Below are positions 46,301 through 54,959 of a stretch of 64,000 bases of DNA, in pieces; within the stretch, counting starts at the first letter, position 1; each line of letters starts with the position of its first letter. Source of the stretch: Agitococcus lubricus (lineage in GTDB: Bacteria > Pseudomonadota > Gammaproteobacteria > Pseudomonadales > Moraxellaceae); NCBI RefSeq assembly GCF_003051055.1, contig NZ_QAON01000015.1, positions 35,163 to 99,162 of the forward strand. Direction: 5' to 3'. A program made the position numbers and the translations under genes. Below the pieces are notes generated by a model. The model did no database searches. It had not been told where the DNA came from and saw only the letters and a program-made list of their open reading frames with translations.

Positions 46301-46450
46301 ATGTGGTACTTTAGTTGGATGTTAGGTTTGGGTTTGGCCGTATGTTTTAGTATTTTAAATGCGATGTATTTAGAATCTAATTACGCCTTTGGTCGCCGTA
46401 CTGAAGAAGGCTCTAAACAACGTTTTGAAGACTTTAAAAACAAAAGCTAA
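46301..46450 (+). CDS. cydX: cytochrome bd small subunit CydX
   Basis: A 49-residue protein beginning MWYFSWMLGLGLAVCFSILN, the characteristic CydX start, with one membrane helix and a conserved acidic residue after it (AMYLESNY). CydX stabilises the heme cofactors of CydAB. It has a GGTGAT ribosome-binding site and a strong terminator right after its stop codon, so it is the last gene of the cydPABX operon. Confidence 0.92.
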   Translation: MWYFSWMLGLGLAVCFSILNAMYLESNYAFGRRTEEGSKQRFEDFKNKS

Positions 46451-46456
46451 GTGATA

Positions 46457-46486
46457 AAAAGCGTACTGCATTCAGTGCGCTTTTTT
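46457..46486 (+). terminator. intrinsic terminator of the cydPABX operon
   Basis: A 12-bp stem (AAAAGCGTACTG at 46457-46468 with CAGTGCGCTTTT at 46473-46484, one G-T pair), a 4-nt loop and a TTTTTT run. It begins 7 nt after the cydX stop. Confidence 0.93.
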
Positions 46487-46520
46487 AATTTATATAACGT
46501 GCCTCAACCGACACTACCCC

Positions 46521-46793
46521 TCACGCATACCGCGTCAATAACTCTTTGACTTCTGTCATCCGTTGAGCCGCATCGCCTTGTTGCTCATCCAAGACATTGC
46601 TTTCAATCACACAGGCCAACATCTCAAAAAAAGCCTTATCTAAAGCACGACGCGCAGCCGTCATTTGTTGCAACACCTTTTCGCAATCGGCATCAGGTTG
46701 TTGAATGAGTTTTTGAATACCACGAATCTGTCCCTCTACGCGGGCAAGACGTTTTAACAATTCTGTTTGTTGCTTATTTTCAGGCTTATTCAT
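46521..46793 (-). CDS. CsoR/RcnR/FrmR-family transcriptional repressor
   Basis: A 90-residue all-helical regulator (former DUF156). The first helix ELLKRLARVEGQIRGIQKLI, with RVEGQIRG, is the family hallmark. Sensor positions are atypical: Cys37 (DADCEKVLQQ) is in the usual place, but the second site reads MLACVIESNV, with Cys61 one residue before the expected His (replaced by Val) and Asn where copper-sensing CsoR has its second Cys. It therefore does not match the copper (C-H-C) or formaldehyde (C-H) fingerprints and may use a Cys37/Cys61 dithiol. Its own promoter carries a G-tract operator, implying autoregulation. Confidence 0.88.
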   Translation of the reverse strand: MNKPENKQQTELLKRLARVEGQIRGIQKLIQQPDADCEKVLQQMTAARRALDKAFFEMLACVIESNVLDEQQGDAAQRMTEVKELLTRYA

Positions 46794-46814
46794 GGTAAAT
46801 CACCTATAATTTAT

Positions 46815-46830
46815 ATACCCCCCATAGTAT
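46815..46830 (-). promoter_or_regulatory. G-tract operator at the CsoR-family gene promoter
   Basis: On the minus strand the site reads ATACTATGGGGGGTAT, between a -35-like TTGATA (complement of 46838-46843) and AT-rich -10 candidates (TATATA). It matches 14 of 16 positions with the site before the DUF2892-RND operon. It lies 21 bp upstream of the repressor start, consistent with autoregulation. Confidence 0.75.
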
Positions 46831-46839
46831 CATAACTTA

Positions 46840-47991
46840 TCAATTTTGCAGTGTTTGTTGCTGCCAAATCTTCACAATCATCAGCGCAGCAAACACACAC
46901 ACCCCAGCAGCTAGGCTATAAACCCATGTTGCGCCCCACGCTACCCAAACCATGCCTGTCAACCATGAACCTATCGCGACGCCTAAACCCCATAAAGCAC
47001 TATAAACCGCTTGCCCCTGCCCTTGTTGGCCTGCATCAAACTCTCTAAAAATAAACTGCATCGCCACTGCATGAAACACCGCAAAACTAAAGGCATGAAA
47101 AGTTTGCACTGTCCACAATAACCACGGTACATCCACCGCCAGCGCAATCACCCACCAACGTACTGCTGCTAATAACAAACAAGCAATAATCAGTTGTAAC
47201 TCTGAAAACTTGGCTAATAAACGATGCGTTTGGGTAAAAGCAATGACTTCCGCTAATACGCCCAATGACCACAACAAACCAATCGTGCTTCGGCTATAGT
47301 GGTGTTCTTCTAAGTACAAACTAAAAAAGCTGTAATATGGCGCATGAGACAATTGCAACAAAAAATGGGCAGCAAAAAAACTCCACAATAAGGGTTGTTT
47401 TAACAAATACAAAAAAGGCTTACGTTGTTTGCTTTGCGTTTGTTGCGGCGGCCTCGGAATAATATAACTGCATAAAGCGGCAACAATTGCCGAAATTAAC
47501 AACAAAATCGGCAACCATTTAACACTGATTAAATCTAATAAATAACCAAAACCAGCCACCGTGGCAATAAATCCCAATGACCCCCATAAACGAATTTGAC
47601 CATATAAGGCACGTTGTTCTTGCAAATGACCAATCGTCACTGCTTCAAATTGGGCTAAAATGGCATTTTGAAAAAAGCTATAGGCAAACAATACGGCGGC
47701 CATTAACCAAAAATGACTGCCCACAAAAAAGATGCCTGCCCAAAACACCGCCACCATGCTTGCACCTAATCTCACAAGCTCAATACGCTTGCCTGTGCTG
47801 TCAGCTAAATAGCCCCAAAAATTTGGCGCAAAAATTCGGGTTAACATGCCTATTGCCATTAACTGACCAATGGCTTTTTCATCAAACTGGAGCTGTTTTA
47901 AGTACAAACTCCAATACGGCATAAAACCGCCCAACACCGCAAAATAAAAAAAATAAAAAAGAGATAAACGCCAATACAAACTTGTACTCAT
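46840..47991 (-). CDS. MFS transporter (HcaT-like, PF12832 type)
   Basis: A 383-residue major facilitator with about twelve membrane helices. The N-terminal YFFYFAVLGGFMPYWSLYLK and the loop FWGYLADSTGKRIELVR (the MFS loop 2-3 motif in a variant form) place it near the 3-phenylpropionate permease HcaT and nucleoside-type symporters. Substrate is unknown; no catabolic genes are adjacent. It is upstream of the CsoR-family gene on the same strand, and its stop codon overlaps that gene's -35 region, so limited readthrough is possible. Confidence 0.8.
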   Translation of the reverse strand: MSTSLYWRLSLFYFFYFAVLGGFMPYWSLYLKQLQFDEKAIGQLMAIGMLTRIFAPNFWGYLADSTGKRIELVRLGASMVAVFWAGIFFVGSHFWLMAAVLFAYSFFQNAILAQFEAVTIGHLQEQRALYGQIRLWGSLGFIATVAGFGYLLDLISVKWLPILLLISAIVAALCSYIIPRPPQQTQSKQRKPFLYLLKQPLLWSFFAAHFLLQLSHAPYYSFFSLYLEEHHYSRSTIGLLWSLGVLAEVIAFTQTHRLLAKFSELQLIIACLLLAAVRWWVIALAVDVPWLLWTVQTFHAFSFAVFHAVAMQFIFREFDAGQQGQGQAVYSALWGLGVAIGSWLTGMVWVAWGATWVYSLAAGVCVFAALMIVKIWQQQTLQN

Positions 47992-48185
47992 GACTAGAGT
48001 CTATTGAACAAAATAAAGGTCAAATTATGCCGCTAAATGTCGTCTCGTCGTTAGTAAACAATCACTATCTTTGAGACTTATATTGCTATCTGTACGTTTT
48101 ACCCACCATACCGAGTGAAGGACTGAGTATTTTTTACCGTTTGTTTACTGTAATTTTTGATTTTGTCTAACTAAAATAAAAAACA

Positions 48186-48259
48186 GCCCTCCTATTAGGC
48201 TAAGCCCCTGCTTACTTTTGCCAGATTTATGCACGGGATTAGTTTCAAATTTGAGGGCT
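48186..48259 (-). terminator. possible terminator downstream of the DUF4442 gene
   Basis: AGCCCTC (48186-48192) pairs with GAGGGCT (48253-48259) across a ~60-nt loop, and a T-rich GTTTTTTATTTT follows on the minus strand. The long loop makes this weaker than a standard hairpin. The rest of the 277-bp gap (47992-48268) shows no gene. Confidence 0.5.
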
Positions 48260-48268
48260 TTTTTATTG

Positions 48269-48733
48269 CTAGCGTTTTTTGTGTTTTATATTCATGGTAA
48301 TTTGTGCGGTAAATACTAGCTGTTTGTTAACGTCTCGTACTTCAATAGGCACCATGACGTCACTCGCTTGTGACCAATCAATATCAATGGTTTTTGCCTC
48401 CGCTACTAAATCAGTTTTAGCCTTTTTGAGATAACGCACGGTCATACCCGAAGGAATCCAACGGCTACCTCGCGGAATAGAAACATCCGTCAGCAATCCC
48501 CCTGCCAATTCAGCCATGTTACACATCGCAATTGCATGTACAGTTTGCAAATGATTTTGTACAGACCTTCTATTTTTTAGGCTAACTCGGGCATAATTAG
48601 GTTCAAGTTGTTCAACATGTGCGCGAATAGAGCCAAAATAAGGGGCTATTTGATTAAGTGCGATGCTAAATAGCCGTGTACCTAGGGGTAATTTTTGTGC
48701 AAAACGAAATAACTGTAAATTATTCACTCTCAT
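48269..48733 (-). CDS. DUF4442 hotdog-fold protein, putative thioesterase
   Basis: A 154-residue protein of the DUF4442 family, which has the hotdog fold of acyl-CoA thioesterases. The segment QTVHAIAMCNMAELAGGLLTD matches the long central helix, and VRYLKKAKTDLVAEAKTI the following strands. The acyl substrate is unknown. It is divergent from a TetR gene with a palindromic operator between the starts (53 bp), so it is probably under that regulator. Confidence 0.83.
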   Translation of the reverse strand: MRVNNLQLFRFAQKLPLGTRLFSIALNQIAPYFGSIRAHVEQLEPNYARVSLKNRRSVQNHLQTVHAIAMCNMAELAGGLLTDVSIPRGSRWIPSGMTVRYLKKAKTDLVAEAKTIDIDWSQASDVMVPIEVRDVNKQLVFTAQITMNIKHKKR

Positions 48734-48746
48734 TTCTCCATTTAAG

Positions 48747-48763
48747 CTAGAATTTAATTCTAG
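48747..48763. promoter_or_regulatory. palindromic TetR-type operator
   Basis: The 17-bp palindrome CTAGAATTTAATTCTAG lies in the 52-bp gap between the divergent DUF4442 and TetR genes, 14 bp from one start codon and 23 bp from the other. TetR-family repressors usually bind such dyads and repress both flanking genes. Confidence 0.6.
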
Positions 48764-48785
48764 AATATTATTTTAGACCAACACA

Positions 48786-49376
48786 ATGACCGAAATGACT
48801 ACGCCAACACGCCCGCAAGCCATATTAGCGGCAGCTCTCGCTTGTTTCGATAAATACGGTATCGAAGGCACAACGATTGAGATGATTCGCCAAGAATCCA
48901 ATGCCAGTGTCGGTAGTATTTACCATCACTTTGGCGGAAAAGATGAGATTGCTGCCGCGCTATTTATTGAAGGTATGCGTCAATTCGCTCAGCTATTGCG
49001 CGAGCGTGTCAATGCCGCACAAACCGCTGAACAAGGTATTAAAGCGATTGTCTATGCCAACGTCGAATGGATAACTGACAATCCTGCATGGGCGAGCTAT
49101 TGTTTTCATCATCGAGGAGCGGTTAAACATGGCAAGGCAGCCGAAACCTTTAGTGCAGAGAATAAAGTGTTTTATCAGTTTATAGAGACGTGGTTTAGAC
49201 CACATGTTTTAGCGGGCAGTATTAAACTATTTGCCCCCCCGCTGATGTCTGCCTTAATTATTGGTGCAACCCATGACTACGCACGTCATTGGTTAGCAGG
49301 ACGAACGAAAACGACATTAGAAGCATATAAAGAGATTTTGGCAGATGCTGCATGGCAGAGTATTAAAAATAACTAG
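48786..49376 (+). CDS. TetR/AcrR-family transcriptional regulator
   Basis: A 196-residue repressor. The N-terminal helix-turn-helix is typical (AALACFDKYGIEGTTIEMIR, then SVGSIYHHFGGKDEIAAALF). The C-terminal ligand domain (from ~60) is not diagnostic. Starts at 48786 or, three codons in, at 48795 are both possible. It is likely to repress itself and the divergent DUF4442 gene through the palindrome at 48747-48763, perhaps sensing an acyl-CoA or lipid. Confidence 0.88.
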   Translation: MTEMTTPTRPQAILAAALACFDKYGIEGTTIEMIRQESNASVGSIYHHFGGKDEIAAALFIEGMRQFAQLLRERVNAAQTAEQGIKAIVYANVEWITDNPAWASYCFHHRGAVKHGKAAETFSAENKVFYQFIETWFRPHVLAGSIKLFAPPLMSALIIGATHDYARHWLAGRTKTTLEAYKEILADAAWQSIKNN

Positions 49377-49397
49377 TATCTTTCTACTCTCGCTAAT

Positions 49398-49429
49398 CCT
49401 CCCCTAAATGAGGGGAGGGAAAGTTTTTT
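49398..49429 (+). terminator. intrinsic terminator between convergent tetR and aroC
   Basis: CCTCCCCT (49398-49405) pairs with AGGGGAGG (49411-49418), followed by GTTTTTT (49423-49429). The T-run faces the plus strand, so it serves the TetR gene. The core CTCCCCTAAAT also occurs in the palindrome between leuB and asd. Confidence 0.82.
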
Positions 49430-50519
49430 AAGGTGCAATTGGTTTTAACGGCATCACCACATCGGCATTCTGCGCACGATGACGCAAAAAGTGATCCATC
49501 AATACAATCGCTAACATCGCTTCGGCAATCGGCGTGGCGCGCACACCCACACAAGGGTCATGTCGACCTTTGGTCAGCATTTCTATCGGATTACCTTGCA
49601 AATCAATACTTTTACCTGCGGTGGTAATACTGGATGTGGGTTTAAGGGCAATCGACACGACAATTTGTTGACCACTCGAAATGCCACCTAACACACCACC
49701 TGAATGATTCGCGGTAAAGCCTTGTGGGGTTAACTCATCACGGGCTTCATGGCCAAACTGTTCAACAACCGCAAAACCATCACCAATTTCGACCGCTTTC
49801 ACCGCATTAATGCTCATCATTGCGTGGGCAATATCGGCATCTAAACGGTCAAAAACTGGCTCACCCCAACCCACAGGCACATTATCTGCAACCACACATA
49901 AACGTGCGCCACAGCTTGTGCCATCACGGCGTAATTGAGTAATTAATTCTTCAAACTTAGGCACAGCATTTTTATCACCACAAAAGAAAGGATTTTGATT
50001 GACATAATCCCAATCTAATTCAGTGGCTTTAATATGGGCAATTTGTTGCACAAAACCACGAATGACAATGCCAAACTTTTCAAATAAATATTTTTTGGCA
50101 ATGCCACCTGCGGCAACACGCATCGCTGTTTCGCGCGCAGAAGAACGACCGCCACCCCGATAATCTCTAAAACCGTATTTTTGGCTATAGGTATAATCGG
50201 CATGGCCGGGTCTAAACGTTGTGGCGATATTGCCGTAATCTTTAGACTTTTGGTCGGTGTTTTCGATTAATAAACCAATCGGCGTACCTGTGGTTTTGCC
50301 TTCAAACACGCCTGATAAAATTTTAACTTGGTCTTCTTCTTTACGCTGTGTAGCAAACTGTGACGTACCGGGTTTACGGCGGTCTAAATCCAGTTGTAAG
50401 TCAGCTTCGGTGAGTGACAAATTCGGTGGCACACCATCCACAATCGCGCCTAATGCCAAACCATGTGACTCACCAAAGGTAGTGACACGAAATAATTGAC
50501 CGATAGTATTACCTGCCAT
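49428..50519 (-). CDS. aroC: chorismate synthase
   Basis: A 363-residue FMN-dependent enzyme for the last shikimate-pathway step. Signature segments are [20 protein letters not shown] at the N terminus, [20 protein letters not shown] and [20 protein letters not shown], with [18 protein letters not shown] near the C terminus. Length is standard. Its ATG comes immediately after the prmB stop codon (TAAATG), so the genes are translated in tandem. Confidence 0.97.
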   Translation of the reverse strand: MAGNTIGQLFRVTTFGESHGLALGAIVDGVPPNLSLTEADLQLDLDRRKPGTSQFATQRKEEDQVKILSGVFEGKTTGTPIGLLIENTDQKSKDYGNIATTFRPGHADYTYSQKYGFRDYRGGGRSSARETAMRVAAGGIAKKYLFEKFGIVIRGFVQQIAHIKATELDWDYVNQNPFFCGDKNAVPKFEELITQLRRDGTSCGARLCVVADNVPVGWGEPVFDRLDADIAHAMMSINAVKAVEIGDGFAVVEQFGHEARDELTPQGFTANHSGGVLGGISSGQQIVVSIALKPTSSITTAGKSIDLQGNPIEMLTKGRHDPCVGVRATPIAEAMLAIVLMDHFLRHRAQNADVVMPLKPIAP

Positions 50520-51467
50520 TTATAAGCTCTCCTGAAACACTGCTTGATATTGACGACATTGTTCCGCCGTTAACGCAAACACACCAGAGCCACCCTTCTC
50601 AAAATCAATCCATGTAAAAGGCACGTCGGAAAACTCTTGAGCTAACGCCCATTCAGAGTTACCTACTTCCACGACTAACAAACCATCGTCTGTTAAATGG
50701 TCTGCGGCTTGTGCCAAGATTTGACGGACAATATCTAAACCATCCGCACCTGCGGCTAACGCTAATTCGGGTTCTTTTTGATATTCATCAGGTAAGTCAG
50801 CCATATCTTGGGCATCAACATACGGTGGATTGCTGACAATTAAGTCATAACGTTGATTAGGTAATTTGCTAAACAAGTCAGACTCAATCAAATTAACATT
50901 TTCAATCAAGTTATGATGTTCAACGTTAACCGCTGCGACAGATAAAGCATCTAAAGAAATGTCTGTGCCATCAACAATAGCATCAGGAAAGGCATAAGCC
51001 AACGCAATAGCAATACACCCAGAACCTGTACATAAATCTAAAATGCGTTGTGGCTCTTGATTAATATAATCTTGAAAACCATTGTCAATCAATTCGGCAA
51101 TTGGAGAACGTGGAATAAGCACACGTTCATCAACATAAAAGGGATGACCACAAAAATAGGCTAAATTTAATAAATAGCCTAAAGGAATACGCTGATTAAC
51201 ACGTTTGTCGATTAACTCAACAATGGCTTGTTTTTCGCTAGTCAACAATTTGGCATCTAAAATTTCGGGGTCAGCCGACCATTGCAATGACAAACTTTGC
51301 ATTACCAAAGCACTAGCTTCGGCAAAAGGGTCTTCGCTACCATGACCAATATGCACATCAGCCGCACGCAAACACGTGACAGTAAAACGGATAAAATCAC
51401 GAATGCTTGATAATTCGGCAACCGCCTCAGCAAAGGTGGTACTCGGTATTAACAGGGTGTCTTCCAC
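50520..51467 (-). CDS. prmB: 50S ribosomal protein L3 N5-glutamine methyltransferase
   Basis: A 315-residue SAM-dependent enzyme of the HemK/PrmB family. The catalytic NPPYVDAQDM motif has the PrmB form, and the SAM site is ILDLCTGSGCIAIALAYAFP with DGTDISLDALSVA following. The N-terminal helical domain ends with RVNQRIPLGYLLNLAYFCG. A GTG at 51467 is preferred because GAGGAC lies at good spacing; a GTG two codons upstream is an alternative. The pairing with aroC downstream and a divergent smr gene is familiar from E. coli. Confidence 0.93.
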   Translation of the reverse strand: MEDTLLIPSTTFAEAVAELSSIRDFIRFTVTCLRAADVHIGHGSEDPFAEASALVMQSLSLQWSADPEILDAKLLTSEKQAIVELIDKRVNQRIPLGYLLNLAYFCGHPFYVDERVLIPRSPIAELIDNGFQDYINQEPQRILDLCTGSGCIAIALAYAFPDAIVDGTDISLDALSVAAVNVEHHNLIENVNLIESDLFSKLPNQRYDLIVSNPPYVDAQDMADLPDEYQKEPELALAAGADGLDIVRQILAQAADHLTDDGLLVVEVGNSEWALAQEFSDVPFTWIDFEKGGSGVFALTAEQCRQYQAVFQESL

Positions 51468-51626
51468 GCCCACGTCCTCACAGAAAATAAGTCAAAGTAA
51501 CTAACAATAAAACCGCTAATTGTAGCAGTCTTAATTGCCCAGTAGTGATTTCGCCGTAAATAAACATATAGGTTAAGGCCAAGCGATTGTATACTATGGC
51601 GATAATATCGCGTATGAATGGTCGTT

Positions 51627-52310
51627 ATGAATAAAAAACTTCTCTCTGACTTTAAGAAACAATTAGTGCAAGAAAAACTCGCCGCAGAGCCTAAGCCATC
51701 GCCTGTCAATGCCCCTACCAAGTCACATTTATACAATGACGATGTTGATGAAGCCACCCTATTTGCCCAAGCCACTCAGGGCGTAAAACGATTAATCACC
51801 GAGGTCAAAGCGCCACCCATAAAACCAAGGCATGTTGCATGGGACACCAATATCATTGCCCGCCGCGCTGCTGCCGAAGGTGCTGCCGATACGCCCTACG
51901 AAGCACTTTCTGATACGGTCGCTTTACTCAATCCTGTTGCCAGTGAAGCGATTTTGAGCTTTAGACGTATCGGGATTCAACAAAGCGTGTTTAAGAAATT
52001 GAAAGACGGCCATTTGATATGGAAAGCGGCAGTTGACTTACACGGCTGTACGGTGGAGCAAGCTCGCCAAGCGATTTTACAACTGATTTATGATGCACAA
52101 GCCGAAGGTATCCATATTATTAAAATTGTCCATGGTAAAGGTTATGGCAACAGTCCTCAGTCGGGCTTATTAAAAACCTGTGTCAATGGTTGGCTACAAC
52201 AACACCGCGCGGTCTTAGCTTTTCATAGCGCCCCCGCAAAAGAGGGTGGTAACGGGGCAGTTTTAGTGCTATTAAAGAAAGAAAATAAAAAAGCCGAAAC
52301 GACGCGCTAG
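51627..52310 (+). CDS. Smr-domain endonuclease, SmrB-like
   Basis: A ~227-residue protein with a C-terminal Smr domain: AAVDLHGCTVEQARQAILQL (DLHG motif) and IIKIVHGKGYGNSP (HGKG motif). E. coli SmrB, also beside prmB, cleaves mRNA at collided ribosomes, so the same role is plausible. The N-terminal half is charged and less conserved. Starts at 51627 and 51618 are in frame; neither has a strong ribosome-binding site. It is divergent from prmB across about 150 bp. Confidence 0.83.
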   Translation: MNKKLLSDFKKQLVQEKLAAEPKPSPVNAPTKSHLYNDDVDEATLFAQATQGVKRLITEVKAPPIKPRHVAWDTNIIARRAAAEGAADTPYEALSDTVALLNPVASEAILSFRRIGIQQSVFKKLKDGHLIWKAAVDLHGCTVEQARQAILQLIYDAQAEGIHIIKIVHGKGYGNSPQSGLLKTCVNGWLQQHRAVLAFHSAPAKEGGNGAVLVLLKKENKKAETTR

Positions 52311-52376
52311 TCACACTCAGCTCCTGCGTGATGAAGATAGGCAAGGTATGTATCACATGACAAGGAAATGCTATCA

Positions 52377-54818
52377 ATGAGGTATATGCTGTTGCCACGC
52401 ATGTGTGAGCATCGTCCAAATTTTCTATTTGTTATGTTATGGCTTTTGTTATGGCTATTTGGTTTCAGCCAAAGCTATGCACAACAAACGCTGCTCATCA
52501 ACTCGGATTTTAGTAAAGTCCGCCTCGCCACTTATGTAGACTATGTCTGTGACCCGTCTCATACACATACCATAGACACTATTCAGCAGGTAAAGTTTCA
52601 CCCACTCCAACGTGATGAAATTTCATTTGGTTTTCGTCAACCCAGTTGCTGGTTTCGTTGGCAAATTCAGAATCAATCGTCTACGCATATTGATTTAGTA
52701 TTATCCAGCAATTTTAATATATTTGACACGATAGAGTTTTATCAGCCAGATGGCCAACATTATAAAAAACAGGCGATTGGCGACAATGTCGCTTATAATA
52801 CTCGCTTATTAGAAACCAGAACCTTAGCCATTCCTTTCGCTGTACCGCCCGAATTTAATCTCACCTATTATGTAAGAGCAGAAACCACAGGTAACTATTA
52901 TTTACCCTTACGATTAAGCTCCTTCCCCATGTTTATCAAAACAGATACCCGTGAAGATACCTTAATTGGGATTTGTTATGGCATTGTGATTGGGCTATGT
53001 TGCTATCACTTTCTGTTATTGATTTTAACCAAAGAAAAAGTACAACTTATTTATATTGGCTATGTGCTGTGTACCTTGCTATTTTTTGCCACCGAGCAAG
53101 GGTCTCTATATCAATTTTGGCCAACAGCAACTACGTGGAATAATTACTCTGTCTATAGTTTTTCATTTTTATCACTGGCTACAGGCACGTTATTTGCTCG
53201 TAGCTATTTAAATACTAAAGCACTTCCCAGATTACATAAAACACTAAAATGGTCTGCTATTATTTTAGCATTATTTGCATTTTTACATATTTGGCTGCCT
53301 ACTCCCTATATTGCAACGGCTAATTCCTTGATTGGCTTATTGGTTATTATTTCCTTATTTTTAGTCGGTATTAAACGTTGGCATGATGGTTTAGCGCAAG
53401 CCCGATTGTTTATTTTAGCGTGGGGCTTACTACTATTCATCGGTGCTGCCATGATTTTAATGATGCACATGGGTGGCTCCGATATTGCGCATACCTTACT
53501 GGGCGCACAAGTTGCATTCGCCGTACAACAAATTTTACTGTCAATTGCCTTAGCACAACGCCTAAAAACCCTACAGCAAGAACGAGACTATCAAGAACAA
53601 GAAATGTTATTAGCCAGAGCCGAGAGTGCCGCTAAAACCGAATTTCTAGCCCGTATGAGCCATGAAATTAGAACCCCAATGAATGCCGTTATGGGGGTAA
53701 CTCAATTATTAGAATCTACCGACTTAAATCACTCTCAACGCCAATATACTCAGCTACTAAATAGCTCAGGTAAATTACTACTGAATATTATTGATGATAT
53801 TTTAGATTACTCCAAAATCAATTCTGGCAATATTAGCTTAGAAGCCACCAGCTTTAATTTACCTAAACTGATTTCTAGTGTTTACGATATTTTATCGGCT
53901 AATACTGAAGCAAAGCCTGTACAACTGTTGTGTGAAATTGATTCAGACTTACCCCAATGGATAGAAAGCGACCCCACCCGTTTACGACAAATTTTATTTA
54001 ACTTATTGAGTAATGCCTTAAAATTTACCCCCAAAGGCACTGTCAAACTACAAGCCAAACGAGTGGTACAAATCAATATAAAGACAGTACAAGTACAAAT
54101 TATTATTAGTGACACAGGGATTGGTCTGACTAAACATCAGATTGAACATTTATTTTCTGCCTTTCATCAAGCCGACCCATCCATTACGCGTAAATATGGC
54201 GGCACGGGTTTAGGTTTGGCGATTAGTAAGCAGCTTATTGAGTTAATGGGCGGGAGCATTCATGTTCAGAGTAAAATCGGTGAAGGCACGAGCTTTATTT
54301 TATTATTACCTTGTAAATTAAGCACCGAAATTCTCACCATGACCAACCCCATTCTACCTGCATTACCGTGGTTAGAACTGGGTAAATTACGGGTTTTATT
54401 AACAGAAGATAATGCGGTTAACCAATTGGTACTCAGCTCATTGATTAAACAATTAGGTATAGACCCCATACTGGCACATAACGGTGAAGAGGCATTTGCC
54501 CTGATTAGCAAACAACATGACGCATTTGATGTGATTCTGATGGACTGCGAAATGCCTATTTTAGATGGTATTGCTGCCACCCGAAAAATTAGAGCATGGG
54601 AAGCCGAAAATAGTCTATCCCCTATTCCCATTATTGCCTTAACCGCCCATGCATTACCTGAATATCAAGCAAAATGTCTAGCAGCAGGGATGAGCGATTA
54701 TCTGACTAAACCTTTAATGTTAAATGACCTGATTCTTAAACTCATTCACCTCTATCAGAAATCGGCACAGACACCTACCAATGCCTCATCAGACATACTA
54801 TCCACAGCACCTGATTGA
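52377..54818 (+). CDS. hybrid sensor histidine kinase with 7TMR-DISM sensor
   Basis: A ~813-residue membrane kinase. A signal peptide (LLLWLFGFSQSYAQ) leads to an extracellular 7TMR-DISMED2-type domain (about residues 40-190), followed by seven membrane helices (from LIGICYGIVIGLCCYHFLLL). The cytoplasmic part has a coiled coil, the His-phosphorylation site MSHEIRTPMNAVMGVTQLL, N-box LLSNALKFTPKG, and glycine boxes ISDTGIGL and GTGLGLAISKQLIELMGG. A C-terminal receiver has the phospho-Asp in VILMDCEMPILDGIA. No Hpt domain follows, so phosphate must go elsewhere. No response regulator is adjacent. ATG 52377 has AAGGAA at good spacing; one three codons upstream is too close to it. Confidence 0.92.
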   Translation: MRYMLLPRMCEHRPNFLFVMLWLLLWLFGFSQSYAQQTLLINSDFSKVRLATYVDYVCDPSHTHTIDTIQQVKFHPLQRDEISFGFRQPSCWFRWQIQNQSSTHIDLVLSSNFNIFDTIEFYQPDGQHYKKQAIGDNVAYNTRLLETRTLAIPFAVPPEFNLTYYVRAETTGNYYLPLRLSSFPMFIKTDTREDTLIGICYGIVIGLCCYHFLLLILTKEKVQLIYIGYVLCTLLFFATEQGSLYQFWPTATTWNNYSVYSFSFLSLATGTLFARSYLNTKALPRLHKTLKWSAIILALFAFLHIWLPTPYIATANSLIGLLVIISLFLVGIKRWHDGLAQARLFILAWGLLLFIGAAMILMMHMGGSDIAHTLLGAQVAFAVQQILLSIALAQRLKTLQQERDYQEQEMLLARAESAAKTEFLARMSHEIRTPMNAVMGVTQLLESTDLNHSQRQYTQLLNSSGKLLLNIIDDILDYSKINSGNISLEATSFNLPKLISSVYDILSANTEAKPVQLLCEIDSDLPQWIESDPTRLRQILFNLLSNALKFTPKGTVKLQAKRVVQINIKTVQVQIIISDTGIGLTKHQIEHLFSAFHQADPSITRKYGGTGLGLAISKQLIELMGGSIHVQSKIGEGTSFILLLPCKLSTEILTMTNPILPALPWLELGKLRVLLTEDNAVNQLVLSSLIKQLGIDPILAHNGEEAFALISKQHDAFDVILMDCEMPILDGIAATRKIRAWEAENSLSPIPIIALTAHALPEYQAKCLAAGMSDYLTKPLMLNDLILKLIHLYQKSAQTPTNASSDILSTAPD

Positions 54819-54959
54819 TGTTTTGCTTCAGCCTGCACCAACGACAGTGATTCGCAGGTTTTGTCCAAGACAAAATCTATCGCTGTAGTCTTTACCATCC
54901 GATAAGATTAGGCTAAGGTTCTGCCCTCAATCGTATACAGCGCTTGGACTATGATACTA
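54819..54959. other. spacer between the kinase gene and MITE copy B
   Basis: 141 bp. A small repeat pair GGTTTTGTCC/AAGACAAAATC near 54855-54880 could be a weak terminator for the kinase gene. No gene seen. Confidence 0.35.
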
